Source: a bacterium (lineage in GTDB: Bacteria > Patescibacteria > Paceibacteria > UBA9973 > UBA6065). From it: a DNA stretch of 64,000 nt. The position numbers were made by a program, and so were the translations under genes. Positions 50,516 through 60,300 of this stretch are shown one piece after another. Where the stretch lies: positions 124,001 to 188,000 of the forward strand of contig JAUXUT010000149.1 of the NCBI GenBank assembly GCA_030680695.1, written 5' to 3'. How positions within the stretch are numbered: position 1 is the first letter of the stretch; each line of letters begins with the position of its first letter. The notes beneath the pieces are model-generated. The model did not search any database, was not told the origin of the DNA, and was given only the letters and a program-made list of their open reading frames with translations.

Positions 50516-52630
50516 ATGGCTTCTCCTTTCACTATATATACAGGCGGTCATACGCCAGCGGGTGACCAACCCAGGGCGATACAGGCCCTCACCAAAGGGC
50601 TGAAATCTGGCATGCGCCACCAGACCTTGTTTGGCGTGACTGGATCAGGCAAGACATTCACGGCGGCGAACGTCATCGCGGACTATGGCAAACCGACACT
50701 CGTCATCGCCCACAACAAAACTCTCGCCGCCCAGCTCGCCCAGGAATACCGCGAGTTTTTCCCGAACAACGCCGTTCATTATTTTGTCTCGTACTACGAT
50801 TACTATCAGCCCGAGGCATACATGCCGGTGACCGATACATATATCGAGAAGGAGGCGATGATCAACGCCGAAATTGAACGTCTACGCCACGCCTCGACCC
50901 AGGCTTTGCTCACAAGAAAAGACGTCATCATAGTAGCGTCGGTGTCTTGTATCTACGGTCTCGGCTCGCCAGATGAATACGAGAAGGTGAACATGAAGAT
51001 ATCGAAAGGTATGAAGGCCGATCGTGCAGAAATCATTCGCCGCCTTGTTGGTATTCATTTCGAACGCACGAATGCTGACCTCGAGCCGGGCAATTTCCGC
51101 GCCATCGGCAACACCATCGAAATCATGCCAGTCAGCGAGAAAACCATATTCAGGCTTTCTCTCGACGACGACAAAGTTTCATCAATAGACAAAATAGATG
51201 CGGTGACACGCGCCATCATCGAACCGCTCGAAGTTTTTTTCTTGTTCCCGGCCAAACATTTCATAACCGACAAGGCGCAAGTAGAAAAGGCATTCAAATC
51301 AATCAAGGCTGAGCTCGACCGTCGCCTCGAAGAATTGAAAGCAGAAGGGAAGCCGTTGGAGGCCGAGCGTCTCAAACGCCGCGTCTCGTATGACCTTGCC
51401 ATGATTCGCGAAGTTGGATACACGAACGGTATTGAAAACTACTCGCGTCATTTTTCAGGCATGGCCCCAGGCGAGCCACCAGACACGCTCCTTTCATATT
51501 TTCCTCACAAGGCCGATGGCACGCCGGACTTCCTTACCATAATCGACGAATCGCATGTTACCTTGCCTCAAATCGGCGGTATGCAGGCGGGCGATGCTTC
51601 GCGCAAGAAAACCTTGATCGAACACGGTTTCCGCTTGCCTTCGGCCGCGGACAACAGACCGCTCAAATTCGACGAGTTTGAAGAACGTGTGGGCCAGTGC
51701 ATATACACCTCGGCCACGCCTGGCACATTTGAAAAAGAACATTGCACACCCGAGGCAGGCGGCCAGATTGTCGAGCAAGTTATCCGTCCGACCGGTCTCA
51801 TTGACCCAATCATCACCATCAAGCCCGTTGTTGAACGCGCGGATTTTGAAGGCCGTCCGTTCAAAGGCCAGATTGCCGATTCCATAGCAGAGGCAGAAAA
51901 AACCGTGAAGGCCGGTTTCCGCGTTATTCTCACGACGCTTACCAAAAAAATGGCCGAGGACCTCACCGACTATTTGAAAGATAAAGGCATCAAGTCTGAA
52001 TATTTGCACAGCGATATCAAGACCATTGACCGCATCACCATTTTGACTGAATTCCGAAAGGGAACGTTTGACGTGCTCGTCGGTGTGAACTTGTTGCGAG
52101 AAGGCCTCGACTTACCTGAAGTCGCCCTCATCTGCATCCTCGATGCCGACAAGGAAGGATTCTTGCGATCTGAAACTTCTCTCATTCAGATAATTGGACG
52201 AGCAGCCCGCAACGTCGAAGGTCGAGTCATCATATATGCCGACACGGTTACAGGTTCGATCGAAAGGGCAGTGAAGGAAACCGACCGCCGTCGCGCTATC
52301 CAGGTCGCATACAACAAGGAACACGGCATCACGCCAAAAACTATCATCAAGGCGATCAAAGATATCACCGATCAACTCCAGACCGAGCACAAGAAGGCCG
52401 TCGCAACAGAGCTTGCCATAGACCAAGCATTGTTCGAGAAAGACCCCAAGAAACTCATCAGGCAAAAAGAGCAAGCGATGGAAGAGGCTGTGAAGGTCCT
52501 CAACTTTGAAACCGCCGCCATATTGCGCGACGAGATATTGCAATTGCGCGAGAAGCTCGAAGAGCTCACCTCCGCGTCGAAAAAACCGGCCAAAGAAAGC
52601 CCTCGCAAGAAGAGGTCGGCCAAAGACTAG
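50516..52630 (+). CDS. uvrB: UvrB excinuclease subunit
   Basis: 704 residues. Walker A GVTGSGKT (about 39-46), the beta-hairpin region YYDYYQPEAYMP, TIIDESHV (about 341), helicase motif VGVNLLREGLDLPEVAL (about 521) and IIGRAARN (about 559). The C-terminal UVR motif follows (about 640-680). It verifies damage with UvrA and loads UvrC. No LexA box is visible just upstream. Confidence 0.97.
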   Translation: MASPFTIYTGGHTPAGDQPRAIQALTKGLKSGMRHQTLFGVTGSGKTFTAANVIADYGKPTLVIAHNKTLAAQLAQEYREFFPNNAVHYFVSYYDYYQPEAYMPVTDTYIEKEAMINAEIERLRHASTQALLTRKDVIIVASVSCIYGLGSPDEYEKVNMKISKGMKADRAEIIRRLVGIHFERTNADLEPGNFRAIGNTIEIMPVSEKTIFRLSLDDDKVSSIDKIDAVTRAIIEPLEVFFLFPAKHFITDKAQVEKAFKSIKAELDRRLEELKAEGKPLEAERLKRRVSYDLAMIREVGYTNGIENYSRHFSGMAPGEPPDTLLSYFPHKADGTPDFLTIIDESHVTLPQIGGMQAGDASRKKTLIEHGFRLPSAADNRPLKFDEFEERVGQCIYTSATPGTFEKEHCTPEAGGQIVEQVIRPTGLIDPIITIKPVVERADFEGRPFKGQIADSIAEAEKTVKAGFRVILTTLTKKMAEDLTDYLKDKGIKSEYLHSDIKTIDRITILTEFRKGTFDVLVGVNLLREGLDLPEVALICILDADKEGFLRSETSLIQIIGRAARNVEGRVIIYADTVTGSIERAVKETDRRRAIQVAYNKEHGITPKTIIKAIKDITDQLQTEHKKAVATELAIDQALFEKDPKKLIRQKEQAMEEAVKVLNFETAAILRDEILQLREKLEELTSASKKPAKESPRKKRSAKD

Positions 52631-52633
52631 CTA

Positions 52634-52662
52634 TTGACAATTACACCGTAAAGGTGTATAAT
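52634..52662 (+). promoter_or_regulatory. perfect-consensus promoter of a secreted small protein
   Basis: TTGACA (52634-52639), 17-base spacer ending AGGTG, TATAAT (52657-52662). Confidence 0.88.
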
Positions 52663-52675
52663 GGATAAAGAGTAC

Positions 52676-52730
52676 GTTGAGGTTGAAAAGAGGGGCGTAA
52701 CAAAGCCATTTCTCTCTTTTCACCCTCAAC
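52676..52730 (+). promoter_or_regulatory. leader hairpin before the secreted protein start
   Basis: Arms 52676-52692 and 52714-52730 pair at 16 of 17 positions. The stem ends 11 bases before the ATG at 52742 and occupies most of the leader. Confidence 0.65.
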
Positions 52731-52741
52731 CCACCAGTTCT

Positions 52742-53131
52742 ATGAAAATCAAGTGTATCGTCGGACTCATCATCGCGGCCTTGTTCGCATTCATTTCTAA
52801 CGTCGCCAACGCCGAAAATGCCACGACCGACAGGTTCGAACCCGGATTCGCGGCCAAGGCCCAGTGCTACATGAAGGTCAACGTCGCAAAATCCCGCCTC
52901 GGTCACGGTTACATCGTGCCTGGCATGAAGGTCGCTGTGACGGCAAAGGAAACGGACGGCCTCTATCTGGTCTCGTGTCAGATGGAGGATGGTAGTAAGC
53001 AGTTGCTCCAGGTCCCCGACGGCACCATCGTCCGGCTCACCGAGGATCAGCTCACTCTCTTGGTCACCGACCATGGGGCCGAGCTCGTCAAAGCAGTCGC
53101 CGACCTCAACCAGAGTTCCGATAAGGACTGA
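52742..53131 (+). CDS. secreted small protein, unknown function
   Basis: 129 residues from the ATG at 52742. Signal peptide (about 1-24, cut near NVANAEN). The mature part has two cysteines (in AKAQCYMK and VSCQMED) and looks like a small beta fold. The frame is also open from 52661, but that ATG overlaps the -10. Strong promoter, leader hairpin and a terminator enclose it. Confidence 0.7.
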   Translation: MKIKCIVGLIIAALFAFISNVANAENATTDRFEPGFAAKAQCYMKVNVAKSRLGHGYIVPGMKVAVTAKETDGLYLVSCQMEDGSKQLLQVPDGTIVRLTEDQLTLLVTDHGAELVKAVADLNQSSDKD

Positions 53132-53153
53132 GTCCTTAGCGGACACACATTTC

Positions 53154-53182
53154 GCGCCCAAGCTTTGCTTGGGCGCTTTTTT
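53154..53182 (+). terminator. intrinsic terminator after the secreted protein
   Basis: Perfect 10-bp stem (53154-53163 with 53167-53176), loop TTT, then six T. Confidence 0.92.
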
Positions 53183-53186
53183 ATCT

Positions 53187-53843
53187 TTAATCTCGCTTTC
53201 GCGGCATACGCGACTTGTTTTGGTCGGCGATTTTCCACAATATTCGCGCCGCATAGGTGCGATATGGGGACCAGGCGGCGAGCGCCGCGGCAATTTTCTT
53301 CTCGCTCGGCAATTTTTTCCAGCCGTGGAGATTCATGAGTTCTTTGCGCAGAACAAGATCGCCGATTGAAAACACGTCCATGCGACCGAGCGAGAACATA
53401 AGGAGCATTTCGGCCGTCCATGGCCCGATGCCTTTGACCTTTGTAAGGTTCAAGACGACTTCGGCGTCAGGAAGGGATGGCAGGGAAGCAAGGTTGAGCT
53501 CGCCCGACAGGACATGCTCGGCGAGTGACTTGATTGCGCGCGACTTGGCACCTGAAAGCCCGGCGGATCGCATCTGTGCATCGGAGAGTTTCAATATTAC
53601 CTTCGGCTCAACCTTCTTGCGCGGTAGGAGAATTTCAAAGCGGGCGAATATGGTGTCGGCCGCCTTGCCCGACAGTTGTTGGCCGATGATGGTCCAGCAG
53701 ATGTCGCGGAAAAGGTCTTTCGACGCCTTCACATCAGGTATGTCAAAAGCGAGCGATACCTTGTGAAGGCGCGGGTCGGTCTTTTTGAAATGGGCTTGTG
53801 CGAGGGAATACATACACTGGATGCTAACAGATATAGGACACAA
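53187..53843 (-). CDS. AlkA-like DNA-3-methyladenine glycosylase
   Basis: 218 residues of the HhH-GPD family. ICWTIIGQQLSGKAADTIFARFE (about 48-70) marks the fold start. The helix-hairpin-helix is KVKGIGPWTAEMLLMF (about 137-152), and the catalytic Asp is in DVFSIGDLVLRK. It removes alkylated bases from DNA. An internal ATG at 53813 is another possible start. Confidence 0.9.
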   Translation of the reverse strand: MCPISVSIQCMYSLAQAHFKKTDPRLHKVSLAFDIPDVKASKDLFRDICWTIIGQQLSGKAADTIFARFEILLPRKKVEPKVILKLSDAQMRSAGLSGAKSRAIKSLAEHVLSGELNLASLPSLPDAEVVLNLTKVKGIGPWTAEMLLMFSLGRMDVFSIGDLVLRKELMNLHGWKKLPSEKKIAAALAAWSPYRTYAARILWKIADQNKSRMPRKRD

Positions 53844-53865
53844 ACGACAAGAAAGCCTTGTGATA

Positions 53866-53979
53866 CAACATGGCGTGTATGTCCTTGAGAAAGGCCTAGC
53901 GAGCCTGACGAGGCGAGCTCGAGGAATTTTCTAGCAAGAAAATATCCGTGCCTTTCGATGGGACATACACACCATGTTG
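53866..53979. repeat. 114-base inverted-repeat element with inner hairpins
   Basis: Arms CAACATGGCGTGTATGTCC (53866-53884) and GGACATACACACCATGTTG (53961-53979) pair at 18 of 19 positions plus one G-T. A second stem GAAAGGC/GCCTTTC (53889-53895 with 53950-53956) lies inside. Two further hairpins are at 53903-53914 and 53923-53947. It looks like a folded RNA or a palindromic mobile remnant. Strand unknown. Confidence 0.6.
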
Positions 53980-54005
53980 ACACCATCAGGTCTTTCCTAT
54001 AGTAT
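53977..54005 (+). promoter_or_regulatory. rpoB operon promoter
   Basis: TTGACA (53977-53982), 17-base spacer, TAGTAT (54000-54005); TATAGT with a 15-base spacer is the other reading. The -35 overlaps the right arm of the inverted repeat. Confidence 0.7.
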
Positions 54006-54012
54006 CAACCCC

Positions 54013-54184
54013 ACTTCGAGCAGGATTGTGTTATGGGGGAAACACGAAGTAAATTTACAAGGATTCCAATCCTTTTCTTGCTAAAACTCGCTTAAACGAT
54101 TCTTAAACGTCATTACGGCCAACCCCTGGCCATTTTTGCGTTTTTGTCGTCTATGCGCGTCGATGGCCCGAAAGTGGGTGGAAT
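54013..54184 (+). promoter_or_regulatory. structured rpoB leader with terminator-like hairpins
   Basis: Leader of about 170 bases. Hairpins: ACTTCG/CGAAGT (54013-54018 with 54045-54050) capping GTGTT/AACAC; AAGGATT/AATCCTT (54059-54065 with 54068-54074) followed by TTCTTG; and GGCCA/TGGCC (54117-54121 with 54127-54131) followed by ATTTTTGCGTTTTT. The last two resemble weak terminators and could attenuate rpoB-rpoC. Confidence 0.55.
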
Positions 54185-57100
54185 ATGGCAGATTTTGCCA
54201 GCTTTATAAGCACGCACACCATGCGCACGCAGAAATATTTCGGGCGGTTCAAGGATGCCCTCGCAGAGATTCCGAATCTCGTACAGGCGCAGACCGACTC
54301 GTTCAAGTGGCTCGTAGAAAAGGGTCTCGGCGACCTTTTCAAGGAGTTTTCGCAGATTAAAGACTATTCCGAGAAGAAGTTCGAGCTCTCATTCACGGGC
54401 TTCGAACTCGGTGAACCTAAAAACGATGAGCATTTCGCCAAGGCGAACAAGCTTTCGTATGAGGCCCCCCTCAAGGTTCGTATCAAGCTTAAGAACAAAA
54501 CATTCAACAGCGAGAAAGAGCAGGAGATTTTCCTTGCTGATTTCCCGTTGATGACCGATCACGGAACATTCATCGTGAACGGAATCGAGCGCGTCGTCGT
54601 CCCTCAGCTCGCTCGATCATTCGGCGTGTTCTTCACGTCTGACGAGGTTAAGACCAAGACAGTTTTCGGCGCCAAAGTCATCCCAGCCCGTGGAGTATGG
54701 CTCGAAGTCGAGACCGATAACGACGGTACTTTGTACGCCCGCATCGACCGCAAGAGGAAGTTCATGGTGACTTCGCTTTTGCGCGTTCTTGGTGCTGACA
54801 CTGACGAAAAAATCCTCGCTTACTTCAAAGGCGATGAGTCTGCCCAGAAGGTTATTGCCGCATCGCTCGCCAAGGATACTGCCAAGACCGTTTCTGACGC
54901 ATATATAGAGATTCACAAGAGGCTCCGCGACGGTGACCTCGCGACTGCTGATAACGCACGCGAATTCATCCAGGGCCTTTTCCACAAGGACCGATACGAC
55001 CTTTCGTCTGTCGGACGATTCCGCTTTAACAAGCGTTTCGGCAAGGGTATGGACGAGAAATCGCTTGCAGAAAAGACTATAACCGCCGATGACCTCGCTA
55101 TAATTCTCGGTCACATCATCCACCTCAACAACAAGCTCGACGCTATTGAGGACGATATCGACCACCTCGGTTCTCGCCGCGTGCGATATGTTGGTGAGCT
55201 CATGCAGCAGAAGCTTCGCGTTGGTCTCTCGCAGATGAAGCGAAACATCCAGGACAGGATGTCGACCATCGAACCTGATACCACTCAACCTTTGACGTTC
55301 GTATCCCCACGACCGCTCCAGGCGCGACTCAAGGAATTCTTCACGACCAACCAGCTCTCGCAGTTCATGCAGCAGGAAAACATCCTCACTGAACTCGAGC
55401 ATCTCCGCACCCTTTCGGCTCTCGGTCCAGGCGGACTCACCCGAGAACGCGCAGGCTTCGAAGTCCGCGACGTGCATCCATCGCACTACGGACGCCTCTG
55501 CCCAATCCACACCCCTGAAGGTCCGAACATCGGACTTATCCTTCGCCTTTCGACCTATGCGCGTCTTAACGACTTCGGCATGATCGAAACGCCTTACGCT
55601 CGCGTAAAGGCAGGTAAGGTCACCAAGGAAATCGTATTCCTCAACGCTCTCGAGGAAGAGAACTACAAAATCGCCCACGCCGCGACCGAATACGACAAGG
55701 ACGGCAGGATAACTGAAGACAACGTAGAAGTTCGCCAGAACGGCAGCCCTATCATGGCTCGCCGCGATGAAGTGGACTTTATTGACGTATCGACGAACCA
55801 GGCGTTCTCGATTGCGACGAACATGATTCCGTTCCTAAACCACGATGACGCTAACCGCGCATTGATGGGTTCGAACATGCAGAAGCAGGCTACGCCTTGT
55901 ATCATTCCTGAAGCACCTCTCGTTGCCACCGGCATCGAAGCCAAGGCTGCGGAATATTCCGGACGAATCGTTCTTGCCCCAGAAGACGGTGTCATCACCG
56001 CAGTCGACGCACAGAAGGTCACGTTCAAGGGAACCAAGATAAAGGAAAAGACCTACAAACTCGTTAATTTCGAGCGAACCAACGGTTTCACCTCGTATCA
56101 CCAGCGACCAACAGTATCTCTCAATCAGAAGGTCAATAAAGGAGATGTGCTTGTAGACGCATCTTCTTCTGACGGCGGTCAGATTGCCCTCGGACAGAAC
56201 ATGCTTGTAGCGTTCATGTCTTGGTCCGGTGCAAACTACGAAGACGCAATCATCATTTCCGAGCGCGTCATAAAGAATTCCAAGTTCACATCGATCCATA
56301 TCGAAGAGTTCGTGGTAAACGTTCGTGACACCAAACTCGGACCAGAAGTCACCACACACGACATTCCAAACGTCGGCGAAGGAAAGCTCCGAAACCTCGA
56401 CGAGGACGGCGTTATCCGCATCGGTGCAGAAGTACGATCCGGCGACATACTCGTTGGAAAAATTACACCAAAGGGCGAAACCCAGCTCACACCTGAGGAA
56501 CGCCTCCTCCGATCGATCTTCGGCGAGAAAGCTCGCGATGTGAAAGACACCTCGAAACGAATGGAAGGTGGCAAGAAGGGTCGCGTCGTTTCAGTCAAAG
56601 TCTTCTCTCGAGAGAAGGGCGACAAACTCGAGTCAGGCATCATCAAGCGCATCCACGTTGAAGTTGCTCAGCTCCGAACAGTATCGGTGGGCGACAAGCT
56701 CGCAGGACGACACGGAAACAAGGGAGTTATCTCGCGAATCCTTCCAGAAGAAGATATGCCGTACATGGCTGACGGAACACCTATCGACGTCATTCTCACC
56801 CCATTGGGCGTTCCATCTCGAATGAACCTTGGACAGATTCTCGAGCTTCATCTCGGACTCGCGGCTAACACCCTCAACTATCAGGCAATCGTTCCGCCAT
56901 TCGCAGGTGCGACCGGTGATGAAATCAAACAGGAGCTCGTAAAGGCGGGTCTTCCAGAGAACGGTAAGATGACCCTCTTTGACGGACGCACTGGTGACAA
57001 ATTCCAGCAGGATATCTCGGTTGGATACATGTATATCCTCAAGTTGCATCACATGGTTGAGGACAAGATCCACATGCGATCGATTGGACCGTACAGCCTC

Positions 57101-57397
57101 ATTACCCAGCAACCGCTCGGCGGAAAGGCTCAGGGTGGAGGACAGAGGTTCGGAGAAATGGAAGTCTGGGCTCTCCTCGGTCACGGTGTTGCCCACACTC
57201 TCCGCGAAATCCTTACCATCAAGTCCGACGACATTCAGGGACGATCGGCGGCATTCGATGCCATCGTCAAGGGCGACAGACTACAACAGCCTAACCTGCC
57301 GGCATCGTTCAACGTGCTTCTTAACTCGCTTCGAGGTCTTTCGCTCGACGTAGAGCTCAGGAAGGATGGAAAGGACACTAAACCTAACAAGAATTAA
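54185..57397 (+). CDS. rpoB: RNA polymerase beta subunit
   Basis: 1070 residues, a little short for bacteria because lineage-specific insertions are lacking. Key blocks: GRLCPIHTPEGPNIGLI, the MGSNMQKQATP segment (about 562), GQNMLVAFMSWSGANYEDA and the C-terminal GGKAQGGGQRFGEMEVWALLGHG. Rifampicin-region residues around LSQFMQQENILTELEHLRTLSALGPGG differ from the E. coli pattern (Gln-Glu-Asn in place of Asp-Gln-Asn). The ATG follows a GGGTGGA site. rpoC starts two bases after the stop. Confidence 0.98.
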   Translation: MADFASFISTHTMRTQKYFGRFKDALAEIPNLVQAQTDSFKWLVEKGLGDLFKEFSQIKDYSEKKFELSFTGFELGEPKNDEHFAKANKLSYEAPLKVRIKLKNKTFNSEKEQEIFLADFPLMTDHGTFIVNGIERVVVPQLARSFGVFFTSDEVKTKTVFGAKVIPARGVWLEVETDNDGTLYARIDRKRKFMVTSLLRVLGADTDEKILAYFKGDESAQKVIAASLAKDTAKTVSDAYIEIHKRLRDGDLATADNAREFIQGLFHKDRYDLSSVGRFRFNKRFGKGMDEKSLAEKTITADDLAIILGHIIHLNNKLDAIEDDIDHLGSRRVRYVGELMQQKLRVGLSQMKRNIQDRMSTIEPDTTQPLTFVSPRPLQARLKEFFTTNQLSQFMQQENILTELEHLRTLSALGPGGLTRERAGFEVRDVHPSHYGRLCPIHTPEGPNIGLILRLSTYARLNDFGMIETPYARVKAGKVTKEIVFLNALEEENYKIAHAATEYDKDGRITEDNVEVRQNGSPIMARRDEVDFIDVSTNQAFSIATNMIPFLNHDDANRALMGSNMQKQATPCIIPEAPLVATGIEAKAAEYSGRIVLAPEDGVITAVDAQKVTFKGTKIKEKTYKLVNFERTNGFTSYHQRPTVSLNQKVNKGDVLVDASSSDGGQIALGQNMLVAFMSWSGANYEDAIIISERVIKNSKFTSIHIEEFVVNVRDTKLGPEVTTHDIPNVGEGKLRNLDEDGVIRIGAEVRSGDILVGKITPKGETQLTPEERLLRSIFGEKARDVKDTSKRMEGGKKGRVVSVKVFSREKGDKLESGIIKRIHVEVAQLRTVSVGDKLAGRHGNKGVISRILPEEDMPYMADGTPIDVILTPLGVPSRMNLGQILELHLGLAANTLNYQAIVPPFAGATGDEIKQELVKAGLPENGKMTLFDGRTGDKFQQDISVGYMYILKLHHMVEDKIHMRSIGPYSLITQQPLGGKAQGGGQRFGEMEVWALLGHGVAHTLREILTIKSDDIQGRSAAFDAIVKGDRLQQPNLPASFNVLLNSLRGLSLDVELRKDGKDTKPNKN

Positions 57398-57398
57398 T

Positions 57399-60300
57399 AT
57401 GGCATACGTACCAAAGAACAGGGGTGGCGAGTTCACCGACTTCGATACGGTAGCCCTCCGCATCGCATCGCCAGAGCGCATTAAGGAATGGTCGTTCGGC
57501 GAGGTCACGAAGCCAGAGACTATCAACTATCGAACCCAGCGTTCCGAAAAGAACGGCCTCTTCGACGAGAAAATCTTCGGCCCGGACAAGGACTTCGAAT
57601 GTTACTGCGGAAAGTACCGCGGCATCAGGTATAAGGGAATCGTTTGCGAGAAGTGCGGGGTCGAGATAACTCGATCAATCGTACGGCGCGAGCGCATGGG
57701 CCATATCGAGCTTTCAAGCCCGGTATCGCACATCTGGTTCCTCCGATCGATGCCTTCGCGCCTCGGTCTCATCCTTGGCATGACGACGGCAGACCTTGAA
57801 AAGGTCATTTACTTCGCAGGATATATCATCACAGCGGTATCTGAATCTGCTCGTAATGAAATCATGCGCGACCTCGAGTCAGAGTTCAAAGCAAAGTCCA
57901 AGTCTATTCAGGACGAGAAGACCAAGGAAGCCCTCAAGAACATGTACCAGGGCGCCAAGAAGGAAATTGATGGCATACAGCAAGGGGCGGTTCTCGACGA
58001 GCTCGAATACGGCAAGTTCTCGATGAAGTACTCGACTTTGTTCGAGGCAGGCATTGGTGCGGAAGCAATCTACAATATCTGCAAGAACATTGACCTCAAG
58101 AAGCTTGAAGCAGAGCTTTCGACGAGCCTCGAAAAGGCCGGTGCACTTGAAAGCGAGAAGCTCAACCGACGTCTTTCAGTGGTCCGTGCGATGATCAAGT
58201 CTCAGATTCGTCCAGAATGGATGTTCCTTTCACGAATCCCAGTTATCCCACCAGCTCTACGTCCTATGGTTCCGTTGGACGGCGGACGATACGCAACATC
58301 TGACGTGAACGATCTTTATCGACGCGTCATCAACCGAAACAACCGACTTCAGAAGCTCAAGGAAATCAATGCGCCTGACGTCATCCTTCGAAACGAGAAG
58401 CGTATCCTTCAGGAAGCAGTAGACGCCCTCATCGACAACTCGATTCGACACGGAAATTCGACCACTCAGGCAGGTTCGCTCGCATCAAAGCGCGCGCTCA
58501 AGTCGCTCGCCGACAACCTCAAGGGTAAGCGAGGACTTCTTCGAGGAAACCTTCTCGGAAAGCGTGTCGACTATTCGGGACGATCGGTTATCGTTGTTGG
58601 TCCAGACCTTCCACTCGACATGTGTGGACTTCCAAAGCACATGGCATTGGAACTCTTCAAGCCATTCGTTATTTCGGAACTTCTCCGAACCGAGCTCGCA
58701 TACAACATCCGCGGAGCGTCGCGCCTCATCGAGGACGGCATTCCAGAGGTGTGGGCTATTCTCGAAAAGGTGATTGAAGGTAAGTATGTGCTCCTCAACC
58801 GAGCGCCTACACTCCACCGACTCGGTATTCAGGCCTTCCGACCAAAACTCATTGAAGGAAACGCTATCCAGGTTCACCCACTCGTATGTACTGCGTTCAA
58901 CGCGGACTTCGACGGAGACCAGATGGCAGTTCACGTACCGCTTTCTCCAGAGGCCCAGAAAGAGGCAAAGGAGATTATGGCCTCAGACAAGAACATCCTC
59001 AAACCTGGTTCAGGCGACCCTACGCTTGCCTCTAAGATGCTCGACATCATTCTCGGTGTGTATTGGATGACCAAGAATGTGAAAGGCGAGCTCGGTGAAG
59101 GAAAGGTATTCGAATCTCCTGAGGCTGCAATACTTGCGACTGATTTCGGTGTTGTGTCTTTCAGGGCGACAGTAAAGGTCCTTGCTCCTAATACGCCTAA
59201 GTTTGCGGAATTCGGTGGCAAAATCTTCGAGACCACCATCGGCCGACTCCTCTTTAACGAGGTTCTTCCGGCGGAATATCCGTTCATCAACAAGGAAGTC
59301 GAACGAAAGGCAATGTCAGTCGTGATAGATGACCTCGTGGTTCGATACGGTGTAGACAGCGTTCCTGCGGTACTTGATCGCGTCAAAAACTTCGGCTTCA
59401 AGTACGCGACATATTCAGGTGTTACCTGGGGTATCGACGATGTTCAGACACCTGCAGGCAAGACTAATGTTGTCGACAAGGCCAAGGCGGAGTCCGCAAC
59501 GGTCAGTGGCCAGTTCAACGACGGTCTTCTTTCCGAAGACGAGCGTGTACGAAAGAACGTGGAGATTTGGCACAAGGCCAAGTCTGATATCGAGAAGCTT
59601 ATCCCTGGTTCTCTTGATGTGAACGGACCGGTTAACGACATGGTTAAGTCCGGAGCTCGAGGATCCATCGGTAACATCACCCAGATGGTGGGTATGAAGG
59701 GCCTCATCACCAACACAGCAGGCGAGACCATCGAGTTCCCGATTATTTCGGGCATGAAAGACGGTCTTACCCCGATTGAGTACTTCATCACAACCCACGG
59801 AGCTCGAAAGGGTCTCACAGACACCGCTCTTAACACGGCGCGTGCCGGATACCTTACTCGAAGGCTCTTCGATGTTGCGCAGGACGTGATGATCACAGAG
59901 GAAGATTGTGGAACCAAAGACGTAATCCACATCAAAAAGGAAAGCGCATTGGGTATCGAAGTTTCTATCGCCAAGAATATCCGCGGACGAGTGCTTGCGG
60001 AAGACGTAAAGTCAGCAGATGGCAAGGTATCGTTCAAGAAAGGAGTTATCCTCTCCAAGCAGGATGCTGCAGCTATCGAGGCAGCAGGTATCACAGAGGT
60101 GTCGGTACGAAGCCCTCTGGCATGTAAGACTCTTCACGGCGTCTGTCAGCAGTGCTATGGAATCGACCTTGGAAAGAATCACCTCATTGACGTTGGCGAG
60201 GCGGTTGGAACCGTCGCCGCACAGGCGATCGGTGAGCCAGGTACACAGCTTACTATGCGTACCTTCCACGCGGGAGGAACAGCATCGGTCGGTGGAGACA

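Noticed and set aside
53903..53935. Possible hammerhead ribozyme (CTGACGA in the inverted-repeat element)
   Set aside because: The required GAAA after a stem II and a matching cleavage-site strand are not in the right places.
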